DNA of 5,297 nt from Actinomycetota bacterium. Its GTDB lineage: Bacteria; Actinomycetota; Actinomycetes; Nanopelagicales; Nanopelagicaceae. Below the pieces are notes generated by a model. The model was not told where the DNA came from. It worked only from the letters and a program-made list of their open reading frames with translations, and searched no databases. Every line of letters starts with the position of its first letter. Position 1 is the first letter of the stretch. A program made the translations under genes and the position numbers. Shown in pieces: positions 1-5,297 of this stretch. The stretch spans positions 1 through 5,297 of the forward strand of contig WLQA01000063.1 in the NCBI GenBank assembly GCA_009698515.1, in the 5' to 3' direction.

Positions 1-846
1 AAAGATCCACGAGATTTTGCATTATGGAAAGGCGCTAAAGCTGGAGATCCATCATGGCCAACACCGTGGGGCGATGGCAGACCTGGTTGGCATTTGGAAT
101 GTTCGGCAATGGCACATGCATATTTAGGTGAAGCATTTGATATTCATGGCGGCGGATTAGATTTAATTTTTCCGCATCACGAAAATGAAATTGCACAATC
201 ACAAGCGGCTGGATATAAGTTTGCCAATCTTTGGATGCACAATGCTTGGGTAACTACATCTGGTGAAAAGATGAGTAAATCTTTAGGTAATTCATTGCAG
301 GTCCAAGAGTTATTAAAGAAGGTTCGTGGCATTGAATTACGTTGGTACTTAGGCAGCGCCCATTACCGATCAATGCTCGAATTCTCCTTTGAAGCACTAG
401 AAGAATCCGCTATTGCTTTCCGCAGAGTTGAAGCATTTTTGGCGCGTGCTAAATCAGTTCTTGGTAGCGATCCACAAATTTTAATTGCTGATGAATTTGC
501 AAAGGCGATGAATGATGATTTAGCAGTTCCACAAGCACTGGCCTTCATCGCAGAAAGTATGCGAATTGGTAACAGCGCTGGCGAGGATAAGAAAGTAATT
601 GCTAAAACCGCTGGTGAAATTCGTGGTGCACTTTCAATTTTGGGTTGTGATCCAGCAGATCCAGTATTTGCAGCAAGTAAATCAAATGATGCTGCGATGG
701 ATGGATTAATTAAATTAGCTTTGGAACAACGTGAAGCTGCAAGGTTGCGCAAAGATTTTGCTGCAGCTGATGCAATTCGCGATCAGATTGCATCCCTTGG
801 TGTAATTGTTGAAGATACCCCTAACGGTCCAAGATGGAGTTACTAA
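1..846 (+). CDS. cysS: Cysteinyl-tRNA synthetase, 3' part (5' end outside window)
   Basis: This cytoplasmic class I aminoacyl-tRNA synthetase charges tRNA-Cys with cysteine using ATP. The frame is open from base 1 to a TAA at 844-846, giving 281 codons; family members are usually about 460-470 residues, so roughly the first 180, including the HIGH motif, lie off the left edge. A TTG at 94 could be mistaken for a start, but the matching sequence runs through it (GRPGWHLECSAM). Visible family marks are the Cys of ECSAM (codon 34) and the His/Glu of FPHHENE, which are zinc ligands in characterised CysRS, and the KMSKS loop at 268-282. The C-terminal half has the expected helical DALR-type region and a typical tail (LRKDFAAADAIRDQIASLG). 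That tail argues against the shorter mycothiol enzyme MshC, which shares the catalytic domain. The next gene starts 3 bases later. Identification is by recognised motifs and overall similarity. Confidence 0.96.
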   Translation, partial: KDPRDFALWKGAKAGDPSWPTPWGDGRPGWHLECSAMAHAYLGEAFDIHGGGLDLIFPHHENEIAQSQAAGYKFANLWMHNAWVTTSGEKMSKSLGNSLQVQELLKKVRGIELRWYLGSAHYRSMLEFSFEALEESAIAFRRVEAFLARAKSVLGSDPQILIADEFAKAMNDDLAVPQALAFIAESMRIGNSAGEDKKVIAKTAGEIRGALSILGCDPADPVFAASKSNDAAMDGLIKLALEQREAARLRKDFAAADAIRDQIASLGVIVEDTPNGPRWSY

Positions 847-849
847 CTA

Positions 850-1803
850 ATGCGCCCAGGTAAACCAAGAAAAGATCGTCCAAAATCAACAGTTAAATCA
901 AAGGGAAAACCACAGGGAAAACCAAAGGTTCAAACTCGAGACAAAGATGAAAAAAAGAGTGGCTACAAAGGTAAGGATCGCGATATTTCGCGCAAACCAA
1001 ACTTTCGCGAGGAGCGCCGCGAAAACCGTCGCCCAGACCGTCCAGAAAAAAGATTTGATCGCAAACAATCTGCGCAAGATGCAGTAGCTGGCAAGAACAG
1101 TGTTGTTGAGGCACTGCGCGCCAAGATTCCAGCAAAGGAATTAGTTGTTGCCATCAAGGTTGAATTAGATGAAAAGATTTCAGAGGCAATTAGATTGGCT
1201 AAGAACTCTGATCTGCCAATTAAAGAGCTACCACGCAGAGCACTTGATGAGTTAACGGGAAATGCTAATCATCAAGGAATTGCTTTAGTAATTAAACCGT
1301 TTAATTACAGCGAACTTGATCAAATAATTGCGAAGGCAAAAAAACCAATGATGTTAATTGGTTTGGATGGAATTACCGATCCCCATAACTTAGGTGCAGT
1401 TGTTAGATCAGCTGCTGCCTTTGGCGCAGATGGTGTTGTAATTCCAGAGCGACGAAATGCAGCAATGACCGGATCAGCATGGAAAGCATCTGCAGGTGCG
1501 GCTGCTCGTATGCCAATTGCGCAGGTTACAAATTTAGTTCGCTCAATAGAAGATGCGAAAAAAGCGGGATGTTTTGTAATTGGCCTAGATGCCGAGGGTG
1601 ATGCCGAATTATCAAAGATGAATTTAGCCTCCGAATCAATCTACATAATTGTAGGTAGCGAAGGAAAAGGTTTATCTCGATTAGTCCGCGAAAAGTGCGA
1701 CCTAGTTGTTTCAATTGCAATGCAATCAAATGTTGAATCATTAAATGCATCGGTAGCAACAGCAATCACAATGCACTGGGTAGCAACGGAGAGAAGTAAG
1801 TAA
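850..1803 (+). CDS. rlmB: 23S rRNA 2'-O-ribose methyltransferase, SpoU/TrmH family (RlmB-like)
   Basis: This enzyme is predicted to methylate a guanosine ribose 2'-OH in 23S rRNA (position 2251 in E. coli RlmB) with S-adenosylmethionine, during large-subunit assembly. The protein has 317 residues. Residues 1-78 are very rich in Lys and Arg and of low complexity. Residues 79-150 form the L30e-like substrate-binding domain (GKNSVVEAL; NANHQGIAL). The knotted SPOUT domain follows: motif 1 DPHNLGAVVRS (177-187, with Asn180 and Arg186), motif 2 VGSEGKGL (268-275, Glu271) and motif 3 ESLNASVA (296-303, Asn299). All motif residues expected for the family are present. The ATG at 850 is preceded by GGAG at 836-839, ten bases upstream, inside the end of cysS, so it should be translated from the cysS transcript. 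The cysS-rlmB order is common in Actinobacteria. The exact target nucleotide is inferred; a related TrmH-family rRNA methylase is the main alternative. Confidence 0.93.
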   Translation: MRPGKPRKDRPKSTVKSKGKPQGKPKVQTRDKDEKKSGYKGKDRDISRKPNFREERRENRRPDRPEKRFDRKQSAQDAVAGKNSVVEALRAKIPAKELVVAIKVELDEKISEAIRLAKNSDLPIKELPRRALDELTGNANHQGIALVIKPFNYSELDQIIAKAKKPMMLIGLDGITDPHNLGAVVRSAAAFGADGVVIPERRNAAMTGSAWKASAGAAARMPIAQVTNLVRSIEDAKKAGCFVIGLDAEGDAELSKMNLASESIYIIVGSEGKGLSRLVREKCDLVVSIAMQSNVESLNASVATAITMHWVATERSK

Positions 1804-1805
1804 AA

Positions 1806-2582
1806 ATGCAATTTGATCGTTTCATCGCTTTAGGTGATTCCATGACAGAAGGAATGACCGATGAAATTATTGATGGAAATTTCAGGGGTTGGGCCGACCG
1901 AGTAGCTGATGTGCTGGCGGATGAAAATCCAAATTTTACTTATGCAAATTTAGCCATCCGTGGAAAATTACTGCGCCAGGTAGTTGAAGAGCAAATACCC
2001 GTTGCCTTGAAATTTGTAGAAGGTAAAAATACTTTGGTTTCATTTCATGCTGGGGCAAATGATGTACTTCGGCCAAATTACAAGCCAGAGATTTCACTTG
2101 CGCAATATGAACGAGGAGTGAAAACTTTAACCGATGCCGGTGCAACTGTAATTCTCTTTACTGTTGTCGATAAGGTCGATGGCAAAGGTAAAACAGCTGA
2201 TTTATGGCATCAAAGATTTAGCGCCTTTAATGAAAATGTGCGAGCTGTTGCTAAAAAGTATCCAGTAATTTTATTTGAAGCAAAGGATGCCGAGTTTTTA
2301 AATGATCGCAGATTCTTAGCATTTGATCGATTGCATATGAATTCAGAGGGTCATCGTCGATTAGCGCAAGCTGTTTTAGCAGGGCTAGATAAACCACATG
2401 ATAAAAATTGGCGCGATCCACTTCCACCTGTTAAGAAGAAAAATAAAATAGTTTCAACTGTAATTACATTTGCTTGGATGATCACATTTGTTTTGCCTTG
2501 GATCTGGCGCCGGATTCGTGGAAAATCTTCAGGTGATGGTCGAAGTGGCAAATATGAAAGCCCAATTCGCTGGCCGAAATAG
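1806..2582 (+). CDS. SGNH/GDSL-family hydrolase with hydrophobic C-terminal segment
   Basis: This is a 258-residue esterase/lipase-type enzyme of the SGNH (GDSL) superfamily. All four family blocks are visible: block I GDSMTEG (10-16, nucleophile Ser12), block II with Gly53 (IRGKLL), block III GAND (83-86, Asn85) and block V DRLH (174-177, Asp174 and His177). The catalytic set is therefore complete. No N-terminal signal peptide is seen; the GDS motif begins at residue 10, which fits a cytoplasmic catalytic domain. Residues about 215-234 are strongly hydrophobic (ITFVLPWIW) with basic residues on both sides (KKKNK before, RRIRGK after), and a polar tail RSSGDGRSGKY-like in character follows. 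This resembles the end of other actinobacterial GDSL hydrolases as I recall them. The ATG lies 2 bases after the rlmB stop, with purine-rich GGAGAG at 1788-1793 as a likely ribosome binding site. The substrate is unknown; the position in the cysS-rlmB unit gives no clear hint. Confidence 0.88.
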   Translation: MQFDRFIALGDSMTEGMTDEIIDGNFRGWADRVADVLADENPNFTYANLAIRGKLLRQVVEEQIPVALKFVEGKNTLVSFHAGANDVLRPNYKPEISLAQYERGVKTLTDAGATVILFTVVDKVDGKGKTADLWHQRFSAFNENVRAVAKKYPVILFEAKDAEFLNDRRFLAFDRLHMNSEGHRRLAQAVLAGLDKPHDKNWRDPLPPVKKKNKIVSTVITFAWMITFVLPWIWRRIRGKSSGDGRSGKYESPIRWPK

Positions 2583-2592
2583 CGGAAATAAC

Positions 2593-2609
2593 GGGGCAAG
2601 CTCCTCTTT
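2593..2609 (+). terminator. Weak hairpin plus short T-rich tail after the hydrolase gene
   Basis: GGGG at 2593-2596 can pair with CTCC at 2601-2604 (one G-U pair) around a four-base loop, followed by TCTTT. It lies 10 bases after the TAG stop, the right place to end the cysS-rlmB-hydrolase transcript. The stem is only four pairs and the tail is poor in T, so read-through into the tRNA gene is quite possible. Nothing better is visible in the 82-base gap. Confidence 0.18.
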
Positions 2610-2645
2610 AAAGTTATGCCATAATTACGCCCGGTTTGATGCACC

Positions 2646-2651
2646 TAGCAT
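2646..2651 (+). promoter_or_regulatory. Possible -10 element for the tRNA-Thr gene
   Basis: TAGCAT fits the actinobacterial -10 pattern TANNNT and would start transcription near 2658, leaving a 7-base leader before the tRNA 5' end for RNase P to remove. No good -35 hexamer is seen 16-18 bases upstream. CATAAT at 2620-2625 is a second candidate and would give a leader of about 33 bases. The call rests on spacing and a short degenerate motif only. Confidence 0.28.
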
Positions 2652-2664
2652 TAAGCAGGTACAC

Positions 2665-2739
2665 GCCTCTCTAGCTCAGTGGTAGAGCAGCCGCCTTGTA
2701 AGCGGCAGGTCGTCAGTTCAATCCTGACGGGGGGCTCCA
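2665..2739 (+). tRNA. tRNA-Thr, anticodon UGU
   Basis: The complete cloverleaf can be folded by hand. The acceptor stem is 2665-2671 with 2729-2735, seven pairs including two G-U. The D stem is GCTC/GAGC (2674-2677 with 2685-2688), with GG in the loop. The anticodon stem is GCCGC/GCGGC (2690-2694 with 2702-2706) around loop CTTGTAA. The variable loop has five bases (2707-2711). The T stem is GTCAG/CTGAC (2712-2716 with 2724-2728) around TTCAATC. The anticodon is TGT at 2697-2699, which reads ACA and, with wobble or modification, other ACN threonine codons. The discriminator base is T2736 and the 3' CCA (2737-2739) is encoded in the DNA. The gene stands alone between two protein genes, 82 bases after the hydrolase stop and 32 bases before the choD-like start. 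Confidence 0.97.
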
Positions 2740-2759
2740 TAATTAAGAAGAAATCTCGT

Positions 2760-2765
2760 TAGCAT
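2760..2765 (+). promoter_or_regulatory. Probable -10 element giving a leaderless choD-like mRNA
   Basis: TAGCAT matches TANNNT and ends exactly seven bases before the ATG at 2772, so the usual -10 to start-site distance puts +1 on the A of that ATG. No Shine-Dalgarno sequence lies in the normal window; the nearest purine run (AGAAGAAA, 2746-2753) is about 18 bases away. A -35 would fall at about 2737-2742, over the tRNA CCA end, and is not recognisable. Leaderless genes with this layout are common in Actinobacteria. Confidence 0.4.
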
Positions 2766-2771
2766 TTACTC

Positions 2772-4460
2772 ATGCGAAATCGCAAAACCCAGAATGATTT
2801 TGATGTTGTTGTCATTGGCTCAGGTTTTGGTGGATCAGTTGCTGCACTTCGATTAACTGAAAAAGGTTACAAAGTTGCAGTTCTAGAAGCTGGTCGCAGA
2901 TTTGCCGATAAAGATTTTCCTAAAACCTCTTGGCGGTTAAGTAGATTTTTATTTATGCCACGTTTGGGTTTGCGCGGAATTCAACGGATTCATGTATTGC
3001 CAGATGTTTTGGTTTTAGCTGGTGCTGGTGTTGGCGGCGGCTCACTTGTTTATGCAAATACTTTATATAAACCACCTGCTTCATACTTTGCTGATAAACA
3101 ATGGAATCAAATTACTGATTGGGATTCCGAACTTTCACCTTGGTATGACCAAGCATCAAGAATGTTAGGTGTTGCAAGTAATCCATATTTTTCACCATCT
3201 GATGAGGCGATGAAACAGGTGGCAGAACAAATGGGAGTCGGCCATACATTCAAGATGGCGCCATTAGGCGTTTACTTTGGCGATGGCAATGGCGTTAAAT
3301 CTAAAGATCCATTTTTCGGCGGCGTAGGTCCAGATCGTGATGGCTGTTTGCAGTGTGGCGGATGCATGACTGGTTGTCGGCATAATGCGAAAAATACTTT
3401 ACCGAAAAATTATTTAGGTCTTGCCGAAAAAGCTGGCGCAAAGGTATTTCCAGAACATACTGTTATTAAAACTGAGCAATTAAGTGATGGCAGCTGGCAA
3501 GTAATGACTCGCAAGAGTTCTGCCTGGTTTGGTGGCAAACGCACATTTACCGCAGCTCAGGTTGTTGTAGCAGCAGGTACATACAACACTCAGAAATTAA
3601 TGCACAAAATGAAAGCAGATGCTGTGCTTCCTAAAATCTCGGATGCACTTGGAAAGTTATCTAGAACCAATAGTGAAGCATTAACTGGCACCATCATGCC
3701 TAAGGGTGGGACTGATTACAGCAAGGGTTCTGCTATAACCTCCTCATTTTTTCCAGATGAACATACACATGTTGAGCCAGTGCGTTACGGCAAGGGAAGT
3801 AACTTCATGGGCATGTTACAAACTGTGATGACAGATGGCACCGATATTAAAAAGCGGCGCAAGCAATGGTTAAAACAGATAATTACCAAGCCATCTTTAT
3901 TAATCAAAATCATGGATGTTCGCAAATGGTCAGAGCGCACAGTTGTTGCATTAATTATGCAAAATGTTGATTCATCCTTAACTGTTAAAAGTAGGAAAGG
4001 TTTACTTGGTTGGCGGTTAACATCTGAAAATGATTCAGATCAACCAAATGCAACTTATATTCCAGCTGCTAATGAGGTTGCCAGAAGAATTGCTGAAAAT
4101 AAAGGTGGCATTGCTGGCGGGCATATTGGCGATTTAGTTAACGCACCATTTACCGCTCACTTTGTTGGTGGCTGTGTAATTGGCGCAACAGCAAGTGAAG
4201 GTGTGATTGATCCATATCATCGTGTTTGGAACTACCCAACAATGCATATTGTCGATGGCGCAAGTGTCACGGCAAATCTTGGAGTTAATCCATCTTTAAC
4301 AATTACTGCACAAGCAGAACGAGCATTTTCAATGTGGCCAAATAAAGGTGAAGCAGATCCAAGACCGGTACAAAATTCAAAGTATGAAAGAGTAAGTGCG
4401 GTTTTTCCAGCTAAACCATTTGTGCCAAAAGGCGCAGTTGGTGAGTTAAGAGTTTCCTAA
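2772..4460 (+). CDS. choD: FAD-dependent GMC oxidoreductase, ChoD-like (annotated cholesterol oxidase)
   Basis: This 562-residue flavoenzyme is expected to oxidise an alcohol, possibly a sterol 3-hydroxyl, passing electrons to FAD. It resembles mycobacterial ChoD along nearly its whole length, as I recall that sequence. Visible marks are the Rossmann FAD site GSGFGG (16-21) with Glu39 (VLEAGR), the GMC signature GAGVGGGS (84-91), a cysteine cluster C-x2-C-x2-C-x3-C (192, 195, 198, 202), a conserved His463 in TAHFVGG and Asn506 in GVNPSL. The last two match in position the active-site His and Asn of cholesterol oxidases and other GMC enzymes. There is no signal peptide or Tat motif, so it should be cytoplasmic, unlike secreted streptomycete cholesterol oxidases. 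The ATG at 2772 is chosen because FAD-binding sequence begins at residue 10 and a -10 element fits a leaderless start. Its 3' end overlaps the convergent hydrolase by 15 bases. The family is clear; sterol as true substrate is uncertain, and the role of ChoD itself is debated. Confidence 0.88.
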   Translation: MRNRKTQNDFDVVVIGSGFGGSVAALRLTEKGYKVAVLEAGRRFADKDFPKTSWRLSRFLFMPRLGLRGIQRIHVLPDVLVLAGAGVGGGSLVYANTLYKPPASYFADKQWNQITDWDSELSPWYDQASRMLGVASNPYFSPSDEAMKQVAEQMGVGHTFKMAPLGVYFGDGNGVKSKDPFFGGVGPDRDGCLQCGGCMTGCRHNAKNTLPKNYLGLAEKAGAKVFPEHTVIKTEQLSDGSWQVMTRKSSAWFGGKRTFTAAQVVVAAGTYNTQKLMHKMKADAVLPKISDALGKLSRTNSEALTGTIMPKGGTDYSKGSAITSSFFPDEHTHVEPVRYGKGSNFMGMLQTVMTDGTDIKKRRKQWLKQIITKPSLLIKIMDVRKWSERTVVALIMQNVDSSLTVKSRKGLLGWRLTSENDSDQPNATYIPAANEVARRIAENKGGIAGGHIGDLVNAPFTAHFVGGCVIGATASEGVIDPYHRVWNYPTMHIVDGASVTANLGVNPSLTITAQAERAFSMWPNKGEADPRPVQNSKYERVSAVFPAKPFVPKGAVGELRVS

Positions 4461-5255
4461 AATCTCTTCCTGTCGCTTTTTTCTTCGATTTGGCATTTTA
4501 GTTATTGGAAAATCAAGTGTTTTATAAAAATCCTTAATGACAGCTTGCATTAACTTTGTCTTCTCTTTAACCAATGCGTGAGATGCACCAGGAATAATCG
4601 CAAGCCTGCCATTTGGAATCGCCTCATACATATCGGTCGTTAATTTGCTTGTAAAAGGTTCATCATCTCCGGCTAGAACAAGTACTGGACATTGAATTTT
4701 CTTAAGCTGCTTTAACTTCAACTTTGGTTCAGTTGCCCAAACTCTAAAAGCTTTTTTTACAATGGTTAAAAGTAACTCTGGATCTTGCTTTGAAAATTTA
4801 GCATAGGCTAACTTCTCTACATCACTTACTGAGGCATTATTTAAATCAAAGCTAATTCCACTTTTGTATGTGTAGTTCATACCAATGCCAACTAAGGATT
4901 TAATTAAATCTGGTCGCTTAAGCGCAGCGATTAAGCCAATGTTTCCACCATCGCTCCAGCCAATTACATGTACTGGTTGCTTAATAACCTTTTCAACATA
5001 GGCGATAAATTCATCTACCTGAAAATCAAAGTGCATAAAGCCTTCTCGGATCTTTGTTTTGCCATGCGCAGTTCGATCATATGCAAAAGGTTGGTGTGTT
5101 TTTTCAACTGCAGGCAGAATCTCTTTTTCCCAACTGGCGGTATGACTTAATCCGCCATGAAGCAGAACAACAGGTTCGCCATGGTTGCCCCACTGTTTAC
5201 ACCAAAGCTTGTGGCCATCAACTGTAATAAATTTTTGAGAAACTAAACGAGCCAT
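4446..5255 (-). CDS. Alpha/beta-fold hydrolase
   Basis: This 269-residue enzyme has the alpha/beta-hydrolase fold of small esterases and related hydrolases. In order one sees the strand and oxyanion-hole turn VVLLHGG (29-35), the segment FAYDRTAHGKT (57-67) typical of the next strand and loop, the nucleophile elbow GWSDGG (99-104, Ser101), a helical cap-like stretch at about 127-180, the acid region LAGDDEPF (194-201, Asp197 or Asp198) and the catalytic His226 in GASHAL. The triad looks complete. No signal peptide or membrane segment is seen. The last 20 or so residues (about 250-269) are a basic, polar tail (NRRKKRQEE) outside the fold, and this is the part that overlaps choD. The ATG at 5255 follows an in-frame TAA (5256-5258), so no longer start is possible; no Shine-Dalgarno is evident. 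The substrate cannot be predicted, and similarity to many annotated lactonases, peroxidases and esterases is too general to choose. Confidence 0.87.
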   Translation of the reverse strand: MARLVSQKFITVDGHKLWCKQWGNHGEPVVLLHGGLSHTASWEKEILPAVEKTHQPFAYDRTAHGKTKIREGFMHFDFQVDEFIAYVEKVIKQPVHVIGWSDGGNIGLIAALKRPDLIKSLVGIGMNYTYKSGISFDLNNASVSDVEKLAYAKFSKQDPELLLTIVKKAFRVWATEPKLKLKQLKKIQCPVLVLAGDDEPFTSKLTTDMYEAIPNGRLAIIPGASHALVKEKTKLMQAVIKDFYKTLDFPITKMPNRRKKRQEEILGNS

Positions 5256-5297
5256 TTAATTTATTTCAGAATCCATAATGTGGCGATTGCCTCGATC
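5256..5297 (-). other. Upstream region of the minus-strand hydrolase; possible 3' end of another gene
   Basis: These 42 bases are too short to decide. On the minus strand two frames are open from the edge. One ends with TAA at 5261-5263 and reads IEAIATLWILK, plausible as a protein C-terminus, leaving 5 bases to the hydrolase ATG. The other ends with the TAA touching that ATG and reads less like a protein (DRGNRHIMDSEIN). On the plus strand an ATG at 5278 could open a divergent gene, but no ribosome binding site precedes it. No confident promoter is seen. Confidence 0.3.

Noticed and set aside
363..752. 129-codon minus-strand open frame inside cysS
   Set aside because: It lies wholly within the cysteinyl-tRNA synthetase gene, its translation shows no recognisable domain, and its composition follows from the opposite strand.
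94..846. TTG at 94 as the true start of the synthetase gene
   Set aside because: The reading frame is open to base 1 and conserved CysRS sequence continues upstream of it, including through the zinc-binding Cys region. The gene is simply cut by the window edge.
1..846. MshC (mycothiol biosynthesis ligase) instead of CysS
   Set aside because: MshC shares the catalytic core, but this protein has the C-terminal helical region and typical CysRS tail, and the following rlmB gene matches the usual cysS neighbourhood.
2351..2644. 97-codon minus-strand open frame across the GDSL gene end and the intergenic gap
   Set aside because: It mostly mirrors the hydrolase coding strand, has no recognisable motif or ribosome binding site, and would run through the region just before the tRNA.
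2488..2685. 65-codon plus-strand open frame running into the tRNA-Thr gene
   Set aside because: It overlaps the end of the hydrolase gene in another frame and ends inside the tRNA, which is a clear and complete RNA gene; no ribosome binding site or domain is seen.
2665..2771. tRNA gene as an integration site for a mobile element
   Set aside because: tRNA 3' ends are common attachment sites, but there is no integrase, no repeat of the tRNA 3' end downstream, and the following genes have the same composition as those upstream.
4968..5150. 60-codon plus-strand open frame inside the alpha/beta hydrolase
   Set aside because: It is antisense to the nucleophile-elbow region of a well-supported gene and its translation shows nothing recognisable.

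Overview
The window reads as chromosomal, mostly housekeeping DNA from a bacterium of moderate-to-low GC content (about 40 % judged by eye, not counted), with many A/T-ending codons and very short intergenic gaps. The cysS-rlmB gene order and a ChoD protein very like the mycobacterial one both point to Actinobacteria. A low-GC, streamlined actinobacterium such as the freshwater acI group (Nanopelagicales) would fit, but that placement is an inference from composition and gene order, not a proven assignment.

Left block (1-2582, plus strand): the 3' part of cysS (cysteinyl-tRNA synthetase), then rlmB (23S rRNA 2'-O-ribose methyltransferase of the SpoU/TrmH family), then an SGNH/GDSL hydrolase with a hydrophobic C-terminal segment. 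The three are separated by only 3 and 2 bases, so they are almost certainly one transcription unit whose 5' part lies off the left edge. The first two serve translation; the hydrolase probably acts on an ester substrate that the sequence does not reveal.

Middle (2583-2771): an 82-base gap with a weak hairpin and a possible -10 element, a complete tRNA-Thr(UGU) gene with encoded CCA, and a 32-base gap before the next gene. That gap holds a TANNNT element placed so that transcription would start on the A of the next ATG, which suggests a leaderless mRNA.

Right block (2772-5297): a FAD-dependent GMC oxidoreductase closely resembling actinobacterial ChoD (annotated cholesterol oxidase), carrying a ferredoxin-like four-cysteine motif. 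A convergent alpha/beta hydrolase follows on the minus strand, and the two coding regions overlap by 15 bases at their 3' ends. The last 42 bases, upstream of the minus-strand gene, may hold the 3' end of another minus-strand gene, but the frame cannot be settled.

I found no CRISPR array, insertion sequence, phage gene, toxin-antitoxin pair or other mobile or defence system. The points most worth a second look are the ChoD-like enzyme's cysteine cluster, its probable leaderless start next to a tRNA gene, and the overlapping convergent gene ends. Nothing here clearly amounts to a new biological system.
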